Source of the DNA: Streptomyces meridianus
GTDB lineage: Bacteria; Actinomycetota; Actinomycetes; Streptomycetales; Streptomycetaceae
Reading direction: 5' to 3'
Assembly: GCF_023703325.1 (NCBI RefSeq)
Contig: NZ_JAMQGM010000029.1
Span: 1 to 64,000 of the forward strand
DNA length: 64,000 nt
Part shown: in pieces, positions 56,224-64,000 of the stretch
How the letters are laid out: every line of letters starts with the position of its first letter
How positions within the stretch are numbered: position 1 is the first letter of the stretch
Made by a program: the position numbers and the translations under genes
Notes under the pieces: model-generated
The model's database searches: none
What the model was told of the DNA's origin: nothing
What the model saw: only the letters and a program-made list of their open reading frames with translations

Positions 56224-56396
56224 CGGGCCGCTCCTGCGCCGTTGTCCACCGTCACGTCACCGAACGGGAGCAGAGGTTCCGCCCAGGGGAAGACGTATTG
56301 GAACAGGACGAGGACGACAGCCAGCACGAGCACGACCGAGATGGCCGCGCGCACCCAGACGTTGCCCGGCAGATGCCGCCAGATCCAGCCGTACAT
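56220..56396 (-). CDS. Small single-pass membrane protein (58 aa)
   Basis: Protein of 58 aa beginning MYGWIWRHLPGNVWVRAAIS; one helix spans about residues 17-38, with an acidic outside tail. The stop overlaps the pabA start by four bases, which supports that it is real and coupled. Too short for most gene finders. Function unknown; it may belong with the sortase and wall genes. Confidence 0.7.
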   Translation of the reverse strand: MYGWIWRHLPGNVWVRAAISVVLVLAVVLVLFQYVFPWAEPLLPFGDVTVDNGAGAAR

Positions 56397-56544
56397 GCCG
56401 CCCCTACTTGCCGATACCGAAGTCGCTTGCAGGAACCAGACTAAGGGGCGGCGAGGGATCCGGGGGCTCAGCCGGGCAAAGGACCCGGTCGCCGGACGAG
56501 GCGCACCGGGCGGGCCGTGGAGGGCATCCGCCGACTGCGGGCGG

Positions 56545-57324
56545 TCAGTCCACCGGACGCGCGTAGTGCAGATCGACAGCGCCCGAGTACCCGGGCAGCT
56601 TCACCGACGTGCGGCGCTCCACGTCCCAGCCCAGCCCGTAGGCGTTGACGTACTGCATGTAGTTGACGATCGCCGGTGCTGTGGCGAGCTTCTCCTGGAG
56701 CTCGGACGGGTCGCCGACCGCCGTGATCCGGTAGGGCGGCGAGTAGACCCGGCCCTGGAGGATCAGGGTGTTCCCGACGCAGCGGACCGCACTGGTCGAG
56801 ATCAGCCGCTGGTCCATGACCTTGATTCCCCGGGCACCGCCCTGCCAGAGCGCGTTGACGACCGCCTGCAGGTCCTGCTGGTGGATCACGAGGTCGTTCG
56901 GCTGGGGCTGCGGGACGCCCGGGATGCGGGCGGTCGCGTCCGGCGGGGCGTCGTTGAGGGTGACGGTGATGCCGGCGCCGCTCACCTCCTGGGTGCCGGA
57001 GGCCTTCTCCAGCCCCTTGATCCTGCGGTCGCGGGCCTCGGAGGAGCCGTCGTCGCGGCGGGCGAGGGAGTCGACGTCGGAGCGCACCGCGGCCGCGGAC
57101 GTCTCGAGGGCGTGGTTCCTGCGGCTGCGCTCCTGGATCAGGTCCGAGAGCTTGAGCAGGGAGTCGTCGGTGCGCAGGTTGGTACCGCGGGCGGTGTTGA
57201 AGCTGGTGACGAAGAGAAGCCCCGCGAGGGCGAAGACCGCGGCCGTGAGCAGCCGCACCGGCCGCAGACGGCGGGCAGCGAAGGGCTTGGACGGCTCGGT
57301 GGGGGAGCCCGCAGAATTGCTCAA
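56545..57324 (-). CDS. DUF881 membrane protein
   Basis: Protein of 259 aa with one N-terminal helix (residues 23-43), a coiled-coil-like stretch (SLLKLSDLIQERSRRNHALE) and the DUF881 domain (GAGITVTLNDAP, VNALWQGGARGIKVMDQRLI). The family is found beside division and wall genes of actinobacteria; function unknown. The start appears to be TTG 57324 after ATAAGGG; no ATG or GTG fits upstream. Divergent from crgA. Confidence 0.9.
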   Translation of the reverse strand: MSNSAGSPTEPSKPFAARRLRPVRLLTAAVFALAGLLFVTSFNTARGTNLRTDDSLLKLSDLIQERSRRNHALETSAAAVRSDVDSLARRDDGSSEARDRRIKGLEKASGTQEVSGAGITVTLNDAPPDATARIPGVPQPQPNDLVIHQQDLQAVVNALWQGGARGIKVMDQRLISTSAVRCVGNTLILQGRVYSPPYRITAVGDPSELQEKLATAPAIVNYMQYVNAYGLGWDVERRTSVKLPGYSGAVDLHYARPVD

Positions 57325-57465
57325 CGTACCCTTATCTCCTTGGACGCCGCGGAAGCACTACGCTAACGGACGCGTCCGGGGAGGAAGTAGCCCCGTGGCC
57401 CCCGCCCCCTGCCCCAGTCCAGGATCACCGCGCGGTCACGCAACGCATCGACAGGAGAGTCCCTC

Positions 57466-57723
57466 GTGCCGAAGTCACGGATCCGCAAGAAGGCCGACTT
57501 CACCCCGCCTCCGGCGAAGCAGGCCACCAATGTGAATCTGAATGCGGGCCGCAACTGGGTGGCGCCGCTGATGCTGGCGCTCTTCCTCATCGGGCTCGCC
57601 TGGATCGTGGTCTTCTACGTCACCACCGGTGACATGCCGGTCGGAGCGCTCGGCAACTGGAACATCGTGGTCGGGTTCGGCTTCATCGCCGGGGGATTTG
57701 TCGTCTCCACGCAGTGGAAGTAG
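57466..57723 (+). CDS. crgA: Cell division regulator CrgA
   Basis: Small membrane protein of 85 aa with two helices (about 31-52 and 65-82). [16 protein letters not shown] and the GNWN...[16 protein letters not shown] end match CrgA, which in Streptomyces delays FtsZ ring formation in aerial hyphae and in mycobacteria recruits divisome proteins. GTG 57466 follows AGGAGAG. Its presence beside ftsW, pbpA and pknB is the conserved order. Confidence 0.95.
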   Translation: MPKSRIRKKADFTPPPAKQATNVNLNAGRNWVAPLMLALFLIGLAWIVVFYVTTGDMPVGALGNWNIVVGFGFIAGGFVVSTQWK

Positions 57724-57770
57724 CGTCTGCGGAGCAGCTTCGAGCGTCGGACGCAAGCCTTGCCCCAAGG

Positions 57771-57968
57771 TTGTCCACACGGTTATCCACAGCAGGGGAA
57801 AAGGTCGGAAGATCTGTGGATAACCCAACGCTCGGTTGACGCCGGTGATACTGGTCATACGGTCCGCTCGACGTGATCAACCCGGTCTCCCTTGGGAAAC
57901 CGCAGATCCGTGCGATTGTGCACACGTTCCCCACGTCATGCACAAGATCCGGGAACGGCTGTGGACAA
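57771..57968. promoter_or_regulatory. Cluster of five DnaA-box-like sites
   Basis: TTGTCCACA at 57771-57779 (+) and 57960-57968 (-), TTATCCACA at 57783-57791 (+) and 57815-57823 (-), and TTGTGCACA at 57916-57924 (+). All lie in the 285-base space between convergent crgA and rhomboid genes, which contains no promoter need. dnaA and dnaN are not nearby, so this is not oriC; a DnaA-titrating or replication-control site is likely. Confidence 0.75.
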
Positions 57969-58008
57969 CCGGCCCCACGCACCCCTTCCCGGACCCCGGA
58001 ACCCCTGC

Positions 58009-58905
58009 TCAGCCCGTGAGCTGAAGCGTCCGGAGGACCACCACGACGACGACCACCAGCAGGGCCGCCGCACAGGTCGCGCGCTGCACCGCCACCCGGT
58101 GTCCCCGGGGCGCGTGCACCATGCCGAAGGCGACCGCCGCACCGACCACCAGGCCGCCCACGTGGGCCTGCCAGGAGATCTGGCTGCCGGGGAAGAACGT
58201 GAAGGCCAGATTGATCGCCAGCAGGACGAACACGGGCCGCATGTCCTGCCGCATCCGCCGCAGCAGCACGGCCATCGCGCCGAACAGCCCGTACACCGCG
58301 CCCGAGGCGCCGAGGGACGGCTGGTTCGGATCGGCCAGCAGATAGGCCAGCGCCGAACCCCCCAACCCCGAGAGCAGGTAGAGGGCGAGGTAGCGGGACC
58401 GTCCCAGGGCGGCCTCCAACGGGCCGCCGAGCCACCACAGCGCCAGCATGTTGAACGCGATGTGCATCGGCTGCTCGTGCAGGAACGCCGAGGTCAGCAG
58501 CCGGTACCACTGGCCCTCGGCGACACCCTCCACGCCTGAGGGGGTCAGCGCCCGGCCGAACAGGTCCAGATCGCGCACGAGGCGGTCGCCCACCACCATG
58601 ACCGCGACCCAGACGGCGATGTTGATGCCGAGCAGAACCTTGGTGACCAGCCGGGGGTCGGCGCTGACGACACCGCCCGCGACCGTCCGCGGCCGCATCG
58701 ACTCCGGTGCCGGACCCGTACCGCCCCCGTCGCGCACGCAGTCCGGACACTGGAACCCGACCGAGGCGCTGACCATGCACTCCGGGCAGATCGGCCGCTC
58801 GCAACGCGTGCAGCTGATCCCGGTGGCCCGGTCCGGGTGGCGGTAACAGCCGGGGGGACCGCCTGCCGCCGCGTGGTCCCCCGCACTCCCTGGCACCTGG
58901 TCCAT
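58009..58905 (-). CDS. Rhomboid family intramembrane protease with zinc-binding N terminus
   Basis: Protein of 298 aa. Residues 20-56 hold eight zinc ligands (Cys20, His23, Cys32, Cys35, Cys40, Cys43, Cys53, Cys56), a B-box-like module. Six or seven helices follow; the serine protease pair is Ser201 in LGASGAVYGLFG and His248 in WQAHVGGLVVG. It cleaves membrane proteins within the bilayer; targets unknown. ATG 58905 has GAAGAGGG 5 bases upstream and is preferred over ATG 58923. Downstream of the cyclophilin gene. Confidence 0.92.
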   Translation of the reverse strand: MDQVPGSAGDHAAAGGPPGCYRHPDRATGISCTRCERPICPECMVSASVGFQCPDCVRDGGGTGPAPESMRPRTVAGGVVSADPRLVTKVLLGINIAVWVAVMVVGDRLVRDLDLFGRALTPSGVEGVAEGQWYRLLTSAFLHEQPMHIAFNMLALWWLGGPLEAALGRSRYLALYLLSGLGGSALAYLLADPNQPSLGASGAVYGLFGAMAVLLRRMRQDMRPVFVLLAINLAFTFFPGSQISWQAHVGGLVVGAAVAFGMVHAPRGHRVAVQRATCAAALLVVVVVVVLRTLQLTG

Positions 58906-58983
58906 CAGTCCCTCTTCTCCCATCCGGCCCGCGGCCGCTGTCGGAGCGCACGGGCCACCGGGCGGCTCCCCGGACGCACCACG

Positions 58984-59011
58984 CCCCGCCCATCCAGACG
59001 GACGGGCGGGG
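58984..59011 (-). terminator. Hairpin after the cyclophilin gene
   Basis: CCCCGCCC and GGGCGGGG (8 bp) plus TCC/GGA closer to the tip. It lies between the cyclophilin stop and the rhomboid start on the same strand, so it may attenuate rather than end transcription. Confidence 0.5.
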
Positions 59012-59058
59012 CCGGTTTGTTCCCGCCGGCCGGCCCGCCGGGCCCAGGCCGGCGGTAC

Positions 59059-59592
59059 TCAGCCCTGTCGGGTCTCCACGACGACGGACTCGATGACGAC
59101 GTCCTCCACCGGACGGTCGGTGCGCGGGTTGGTCTTCACGGCACCGATGGCGTCCACCACCTGCCGGCTCTTCGGGTCGACGACCTCGCCGAAGATGCTG
59201 TGCTTGCGGGTCAGCCACGCAGTGGGCGCCAACGTGATGAAGAACTGCGACCCGTTGGTGCCCGGCCCGGCGTTCGCCATGGCCAGCAGGTACGGCTTGT
59301 CGAAGGCGAGGTCCGGGTGGAACTCGTCCTCGAACTCGTAACCCGGGCCCCCGGTGCCGTTGCCCAGCGGGTCACCGCCCTGGATCATGAAGCCACTGAT
59401 CACCCGGTGGAACACCGTGCCGTCGTACAACCGGTCCTGGGTCTTCTTACCGGTCTGCGGGTGGGTCCACTCGCGAGTGCCCTCGGCGAGTTCGACGAAG
59501 TTCTTGACGGTCTTCGGCGCATGGTTCGGCAGCAGCCGGACCTCGATGTCGCCGTGATTCGTCTTCAGGGTGGCGTAGAGCTGCTCGGCCAC
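59059..59592 (-). CDS. Peptidyl-prolyl cis-trans isomerase, cyclophilin type
   Basis: Cytoplasmic cyclophilin of 177 aa that speeds prolyl isomerisation in folding proteins. YDGTVFHRVISGFMIQGGDP and GTNGSQFFITLAPTAWL contain the catalytic Arg, Phe and Gln residues. GTG 59592 has GGAAGG 6 bases upstream; longer readings extend through a non-coding spacer. No signal peptide. Confidence 0.95.
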   Translation of the reverse strand: MAEQLYATLKTNHGDIEVRLLPNHAPKTVKNFVELAEGTREWTHPQTGKKTQDRLYDGTVFHRVISGFMIQGGDPLGNGTGGPGYEFEDEFHPDLAFDKPYLLAMANAGPGTNGSQFFITLAPTAWLTRKHSIFGEVVDPKSRQVVDAIGAVKTNPRTDRPVEDVVIESVVVETRQG

Positions 59593-59864
59593 GGTCAACC
59601 TTCCATAGTCTTCACTGACGTTTCCCGATCCTCGCACGGACGCCTGCGGTGGCGAAGCCGTCCAAGAGGTGCAGACGGTTGTGCACACCCCCGAAACCCG
59701 AGAAATCCGCAGCAGCCGCAGCAGCCGACAGGCCCGGGCTTCATCAGAATTCGTGAAGCTTGACCCGGATGCCCGTCCGCGCATGCCGTCGGACCTGCGA
59801 GCGGGCATGATCTCTAATCGGGTGGAAAGGCGAATACCGTACCGCCACCGAGGAGGAGGATCCT

Positions 59865-60593
59865 GTGACCCGCATCGACAGCATGCGCGCTGCAACCGGC
59901 ACCGCCAAGGACAGCGTGCTGCACGCAGCGGAGGTGGTGGCGCCCTACGCCGGCACAGCCAAGGACCAGGCTGCGCACTACGCGCAGGAAGCCCGCGCCC
60001 GGCTGGCACCCGTGGTCGCCCAGGCCGCACAGCAGGCGCGTTCCACCGCACTCGAGAATTACGGCGCGCACCTGCAACCCCGGATCGAGCACGCACGCGG
60101 GGCGCTGCCGCCCAAGGTGGACGCCGCCGCCCAGCGCGCCGCCCGGCACACCCGCAAAGCGGCCCGGCAGGCGACCGACTACGCGAGGCCGCGGGTCGAG
60201 AGCGCGGTCGCCGAGGCCCGCGCCGCCGCCGAGCCCGTACGCGAGGAGGCGTTCGCCCGCGGCGGCGCCGCGTTCGCCGCACTGCGCGGCCAGGTGAGCG
60301 CGAAGGACGTCGAGCGGTTGGTGCGCAGGCGCAACCGCCGCATGCAGCGGGGCCGGGTGGCCAAGCGACTGCTCGTCCTCGGCCTGGTGGCCGGCGGCGC
60401 GGTGGCGGTCTGGAAGTGGTGGGACAAGCAGGCCAACCCGGACTGGCTGGTGGAGCCGCCGGCGGCAACCGAACTCGGCGACCCCGGAACACTCGGCTCG
60501 GTCGACGGCAGCAACCGGGCCGCGCTCGACCCCGAGGTGCAGGCGAAGCAGGACTCGGAGGCCGAGACCGACGAACGCGGCAAGCGGGACTGA
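59865..60593 (+). CDS. DUF5324 family protein
   Basis: Protein of 242 aa. Residues 1-165 are Ala/Arg-rich amphipathic helices (a probable coiled coil), with one transmembrane helix near 168-186 (RLLVLGLVAGGAVAVWKWW) and an acidic C-terminal tail. Matches the actinobacterial DUF5324 family; function unknown. GTG 59865 follows GAGGAGGAGG. Divergent from the cyclophilin gene, ends in a clear terminator. Confidence 0.85.
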   Translation: MTRIDSMRAATGTAKDSVLHAAEVVAPYAGTAKDQAAHYAQEARARLAPVVAQAAQQARSTALENYGAHLQPRIEHARGALPPKVDAAAQRAARHTRKAARQATDYARPRVESAVAEARAAAEPVREEAFARGGAAFAALRGQVSAKDVERLVRRRNRRMQRGRVAKRLLVLGLVAGGAVAVWKWWDKQANPDWLVEPPAATELGDPGTLGSVDGSNRAALDPEVQAKQDSEAETDERGKRD

Positions 60594-60613
60594 CCGTTCC
60601 CGTCCCGCCCCGG

Positions 60614-60643
60614 GCCGCCGTCCTCCCTGCAGAGGGCGGCGGC
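60614..60643 (+). terminator. Terminator of the DUF5324 gene
   Basis: GCCGCCGTCCTC (60614-60625) pairs over 12 bases with one G-U with GAGGGCGGCGGC (60632-60643); loop 6. Confidence 0.75.
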
Positions 60644-60817
60644 TTCTGCACTTCCGCTCCCCGCCCCACCGGCGGCACCCCTCGCGGCGGCGCGTCGAGG
60701 TGCCGGTTGCCGCGCCCCGGCCGGGGCCCGCCGGCCGGGGCGGAAAGCCCTTAAGGTCCGGTGACACGACGTACGGAAACGCCCTGCGCGGGGCGGCGGG
60801 ATCCCTAGGGTGACGCC

Positions 60818-61903
60818 ATGCGCGTACTGGTCACCGGCGGTGCCGGATTCATCGGATCACACATCGTGGAAGCGCTCGAGGGCCGCGGACACGAACCCGT
60901 GGTGTACGACACGATGCTGCCCTCGGGGCAAGGGGGAGCCACTCGACTCACCGACGAGCGACGGCGGTTCGTCGCTGACGTACGGGACCGGGACACCGTG
61001 GCGAAGGCGTTGCGCGGGGTCGACGCCGTGTGCCACCAGGCGGCCATGGTCGGCCTTGGGAAGGACTTCGCGGACGCGCCGCGCTACGTGGGCTGCAACG
61101 ATCTGGGGACGGCGGTCCTGCTGGCCGGAATGGCCGAGGCGGGGGTCCGGGACCTGGTGCTCGCCGGCTCCATGGTGGTCTACGGGGAAGGACGCTACGA
61201 CTGCCCGCGCCACGGACGCACCCGCCCGGGACCGAGGGCCGTCGCCGACCTGGAGGCCGGCCGGTTCGAGCCGCGCTGCCCCTCCTGCGGGGCCGGCCTG
61301 ACACCAGGACTGGTCACGGAGGACGCCCCCGCCGACCCGCGGAACGTGTACGCCGTCACCAAGCTCACCCAGGAGCACCTGGCATCCGCCTGGGCGCGCG
61401 CCACCGGCGGCCGCGCGCTGTCCCTGCGCTACCACAACGTGTACGGCCCCGGGATGCCCCGCGACACCCCGTACGCGGGGGTCGCCTCCTTCTTCCGCTC
61501 TGCGCTGGCACGCGGCGAGGCCCCACGGGTCTTCGAGGACGGCGACCAGCGGCGGGACTTCGTGCACGTACGGGATGTAGCCGCAGCGAACGCCGTCGCG
61601 CTGGAAGCCGTACGCGACCGGCCCTCCGAGGACTTCGCGGCGTACAACACCGGCAGCGGCGAACCCCGGACCGTCGGGCAGATGGCCGAGGCGCTCGCCG
61701 CGGCCCACGGCGGTCCCTCCCCCGTGGTCACCGGCGAGTTCCGGCTCGGGGACGTCCGCCATGTCACGGCGGACTCCCGGCGGCTGCGCGAGGAGTTGGG
61801 CTGGCGGCCGGAAGTGGGGTTCGCCGAGGGAATGGCGGAGTTCGCGACCGCACCGCTCCGCAGCGGCCGGGCACCGCAGGCCGCGGCCCTGGCCGGCTCC
61901 TGA
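60818..61903 (+). CDS. NAD-dependent sugar-nucleotide epimerase/dehydratase with zinc-knuckle insertion
   Basis: Extended SDR of 361 aa. Rossmann motif TGGAGFIGSH (residues 6-15), catalytic Ser118, Tyr178 and Lys182 (YAVTK) are intact. An insertion of about 35 residues after the Ser carries Cys129, His132, Cys154 and Cys157 (CPRH, CPSCG), a probable zinc knuckle near the active site. A similar insertion is known to me in dTDP-rhamnose 4-epimerase-like enzymes, but the substrate is not certain. Convergent with the histidine kinase gene, 6 bases apart. Confidence 0.88.
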   Translation: MRVLVTGGAGFIGSHIVEALEGRGHEPVVYDTMLPSGQGGATRLTDERRRFVADVRDRDTVAKALRGVDAVCHQAAMVGLGKDFADAPRYVGCNDLGTAVLLAGMAEAGVRDLVLAGSMVVYGEGRYDCPRHGRTRPGPRAVADLEAGRFEPRCPSCGAGLTPGLVTEDAPADPRNVYAVTKLTQEHLASAWARATGGRALSLRYHNVYGPGMPRDTPYAGVASFFRSALARGEAPRVFEDGDQRRDFVHVRDVAAANAVALEAVRDRPSEDFAAYNTGSGEPRTVGQMAEALAAAHGGPSPVVTGEFRLGDVRHVTADSRRLREELGWRPEVGFAEGMAEFATAPLRSGRAPQAAALAGS

Positions 61904-61909
61904 AGGCGT

Positions 61910-63022
61910 TCACGCACCGGCCGGCGGCAGTGTGACCTCGAAACGGCAGCCGCCCACCACGTTCCGCACGGCGGCCCGCCCGTGGTGCGCCTCCACGATG
62001 CCTCTGACGATGGCCAGGCCGAGACCCGCGCCGGCCGGGGGCGTCCGCGCGTGGTTGCCCCGCCAGCCGGTGTCGAAGACACGGGGCAGGTCCTCCTCGG
62101 GAATGCCGCCGCAGCCGTCGGTCACCGACAGCACCACTCCGTCCGTGCCGGACCGTGCGCTCACAGCGACCGTGCCGTCGGCGGGCGTCCGCCGGATCGC
62201 GTTGATGAGCAGGTTGCCGAGGACCCGGCTCATCTCTTTCACGTCCACCTCCACCGGGGCCTCCTCGAGGTGCCCTCCCACCAGACGCACGCCGTGTTCA
62301 CGCGCCAGCGCGTCGGCCCCGGCGAGCGCGTCGCCGACCAGGTCGTGGACCCGGATCCGGGCGGGGGCGAGCGCGAGTGCTCCGGCATGGATCCGGGAGA
62401 GCTCGGAGAGGTCGCCGACCATGTCGTTCATCCGCTCGACCTCGGTGCGGATCTGCCGCAGATAGCGGCCGGAGTCCGCAGCCATGCCGTCCTCCAGGGC
62501 CTCGGACATGGCCCGCAGACCGGCGAGCGGCGTGCGAAGGTCGTGCGATATCCAGGCGACCAGTTCACGCCGCGACGACTCCAGCCTCCGCTCCCGCTCG
62601 CGGGACTCCGCGAGCTTGGCACTGGTGGCCACCAACTCCTCTGTGAGGGAGTCGAGTTCGGCGGTCGACGGACCGTCCGGGGCCGCGAAGCTGCCGCCGT
62701 CGCCGAAGGAACGGGCGGCGGCGGTCAGCGCCCTGCTGCGCCCGACCACCCAGCGGCCGAGCAGCAGCGCCGTCGCCAGCGATGCCACGGCGGCCATGGC
62801 GACCACGACGGTGACCACGGTGAGGTCGTGCGGGGACAGGAACATCTCCCGGGCCACCGCGAGCGTCCCCGCCAGCATCGCGATGACCGCGACGGCCGCG
62901 ACGACGGCCAGCGACGCCACCAGGGAACGGTGCCGCAGCAGCCTCAGGACGACCCCTCCCAGCAGTGCGGCGGCTGCGGCACCCACGAACGCGTACAGGG
63001 CGATGACCAGCAGATCGTTCAC
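61910..63022 (-). CDS. Sensor histidine kinase
   Basis: Histidine kinase of 370 aa. Three N-terminal helices (about 5-28, 36-56, 67-90) leave almost no outside sensor domain. HAMP-like linker, HisKA box with phospho-acceptor His160 (WISHDLRTPLAGLR), then the ATPase domain with N box (NLLINAIRRTP), G1 (DGCGGIP) and G2 (GAGLGLAIV). It starts at GTG 63022, 4 bases after its response regulator, so they form one operon. Stimulus unknown; a membrane-perturbation sensor is plausible. Confidence 0.93.
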   Translation of the reverse strand: MNDLLVIALYAFVGAAAAALLGGVVLRLLRHRSLVASLAVVAAVAVIAMLAGTLAVAREMFLSPHDLTVVTVVVAMAAVASLATALLLGRWVVGRSRALTAAARSFGDGGSFAAPDGPSTAELDSLTEELVATSAKLAESRERERRLESSRRELVAWISHDLRTPLAGLRAMSEALEDGMAADSGRYLRQIRTEVERMNDMVGDLSELSRIHAGALALAPARIRVHDLVGDALAGADALAREHGVRLVGGHLEEAPVEVDVKEMSRVLGNLLINAIRRTPADGTVAVSARSGTDGVVLSVTDGCGGIPEEDLPRVFDTGWRGNHARTPPAGAGLGLAIVRGIVEAHHGRAAVRNVVGGCRFEVTLPPAGA

Positions 63023-63026
63023 CGGA

Positions 63027-63737
63027 TCAGTCCTCCGCCGGGTCGAACCGGTAGCCCACGCCCCACACCGTCCGGATCAGGCGGGGCCGGGCGGGGTCCT
63101 CCTCCACCTTTCCGCGCAGCCTGCGCACATGGACGGTGACCGTCGACAGATCACCGAAGTCCCAGCCCCAGACCTCCCGCATCAGCTCTTCGCGGCCGAA
63201 CGCCGTTCCCGGATGCCGCAGGAAGAAGGACAGCAGGTCGAATTCACGCAGGGTGAGGGCCAGTTCACGACCGTTCTTCACCGCCCGGCGGGCGACGGGG
63301 TCGATGCTGAGCCCGGCCGTGCTCAGCCCGGTCCGCGATCCGCCGTCGTCCGCGTCGCCGGCACGCCCCCGCCGCAGCACTGCCTCGACGCGCAGAACCA
63401 GCTCGCGCGGACTGAACGGCTTCGTCACATAGTCGTCCGCGCCCACCTCCAGGCCGAGGATCCGGTCGTCCTCGTCTCCTCGCGCGGTGAGCATGATGAC
63501 CGGCACGGGGCCCCTCTCCCGCAGGGTCCGGCACACGTCGAACCCGTTCACGGCCGGCAGCATCACATCGAGGACGACGAGGTCGGGCGGCCGCGCAGCG
63601 GCCATGGCCAGTGCTTCGGCACCGTCCTCGGCCCGGTCCACGGCATATCCGGCGCGGGCGAGGTACTGCTCGACGACCTCGGCGACGGTCGGGTCGTCCT
63701 CCACCACGAGCACATGTCCGTGCGCAGCGTTCTGCAT
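63027..63737 (-). CDS. OmpR/PhoB family response regulator
   Basis: Response regulator of 236 aa. Receiver domain 8-120 with acidic pocket Asp14/Asp15, phospho-acceptor Asp57 (LVVLDVMLP), Thr84 and Lys106 (YVTKPFSPRE); C-terminal winged helix 140-232 (REELMREVWGWDFGDLSTVT). ATG 63737 is chosen because the receiver fold starts here, although no clear ribosome binding site is seen. Partner of the histidine kinase encoded 4 bases downstream; divergent from a glycosyltransferase gene it may control. Confidence 0.93.
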   Translation of the reverse strand: MQNAAHGHVLVVEDDPTVAEVVEQYLARAGYAVDRAEDGAEALAMAAARPPDLVVLDVMLPAVNGFDVCRTLRERGPVPVIMLTARGDEDDRILGLEVGADDYVTKPFSPRELVLRVEAVLRRGRAGDADDGGSRTGLSTAGLSIDPVARRAVKNGRELALTLREFDLLSFFLRHPGTAFGREELMREVWGWDFGDLSTVTVHVRRLRGKVEEDPARPRLIRTVWGVGYRFDPAED

Positions 63738-63851
63738 GCGCAGACCATCGCACGACTCGGCCGGCACGGCCGAGGGCAAGTCCGGTGCCGGCACCGACGT
63801 CCGCATTCCGTAAGGCTTTTCAGCCCTGAATGTCCGTTTCGAGTCCGTACA

Positions 63852-64000
63852 GTGAAGCCCGTGACCGACTTCACCTCCACCGACATCGCGTCAACGGACC
63901 CTGCCCGTCCCGCAGGTGAGGCGCACGCGCACACCCCACGGGCCGACGTCGTCCTTCCCTGCCTGGACGAGGCCGCAGCACTGCCCGAGGTGCTCGGGCG
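63852..64000 (+). CDS. Glycosyltransferase family 2, N-terminal fragment
   Basis: Only about 49 codons are in the window. After a polar leader the frame reads ADVVLPCLDEAAALPEVLG, which fits the nucleotide-binding strand and loop of GT2 enzymes (VVLPxxDE). GTG 63852 or GTG 63861 is the start. It is divergent from the two-component system, so a regulatory link is possible. The donor and acceptor cannot be told from this part. Confidence 0.7.
   Translation, partial: MKPVTDFTSTDIASTDPARPAGEAHAHTPRADVVLPCLDEAAALPEVLG

Noticed and set aside
57771-57968. oriC
   Set aside because: Only five boxes in 200 bases, no AT-rich unwinding region and no dnaA or dnaN beside it; Streptomyces oriC has many more boxes.

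Overview
The window is chromosomal DNA of a Streptomyces or very close relative. GC is high with strong third-position bias, genes are chained by ATGA/GTGA overlaps, and the 45-60 kb segment carries the fhaA-fhaB-pstP-ftsW-pbpA-pknB, class E sortase, pabA, DUF881, crgA, rhomboid and cyclophilin order that I remember as conserved in Streptomyces a few tens of kb from oriC. I saw no phage genes, transposases or CRISPR arrays.

Layout. 0-3.4 kb: branched-chain 2-oxo acid dehydrogenase operon (bkdA-bkdB-bkdC, the last cut by the window edge) with its divergent Lrp/AsnC regulator. 3.4-14 kb: phenylacetate catabolism (TetR regulator, paaH, paaN, paaABCDE), interrupted by a three-gene HTTM / DUF5819 / TrmH-type operon. 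The bkdA, paaH/paaN and paaA promoter regions share one 14-bp palindrome, suggesting one PaaR-like repressor. 14-25 kb: rhodaneses, a J-domain-like protein, a DUF2252 protein, two CstR-like persulfide sensors, a persulfide dioxygenase-rhodanese operon with TauE/SafE exporter, then an extracytoplasmic thiol module (lipoprotein, CPVC membrane protein, DsbA-like, CcdA-like). 25-39.7 kb: SpoIIE-type phosphatase, stand-alone cytochrome oxidase subunit I, MarR plus ClC channel, acyltransferase, second-copy-like inorganic pyrophosphatase, CrcB-DUF190-CrcB fluoride operon, FAD monooxygenase plus TetR, cation/proton antiporter. 40-44.3 kb: metal-handling group (DUF4396, P1B ATPase with a CPD motif, truncated DUF305) ending at tRNA-Leu(CAG).

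44.6-60.6 kb is the conserved cell-wall growth and Ser/Thr phosphorylation cluster. A dense group of five DnaA-box-like sites lies between crgA and the rhomboid gene. 60.8-64 kb holds an SDR epimerase with a zinc-knuckle insertion, a two-component system and the start of a glycosyltransferase gene.

Functionally, 0-14 kb is acyl-CoA and aromatic catabolism, 14-44 kb looks like an accessory stress island (sulfane sulfur, thiols, fluoride or halide, copper-like metals) abutting a tRNA 3' end, and 45-60 kb is core. All functional calls rest on motifs and remembered family features; no database search was possible.
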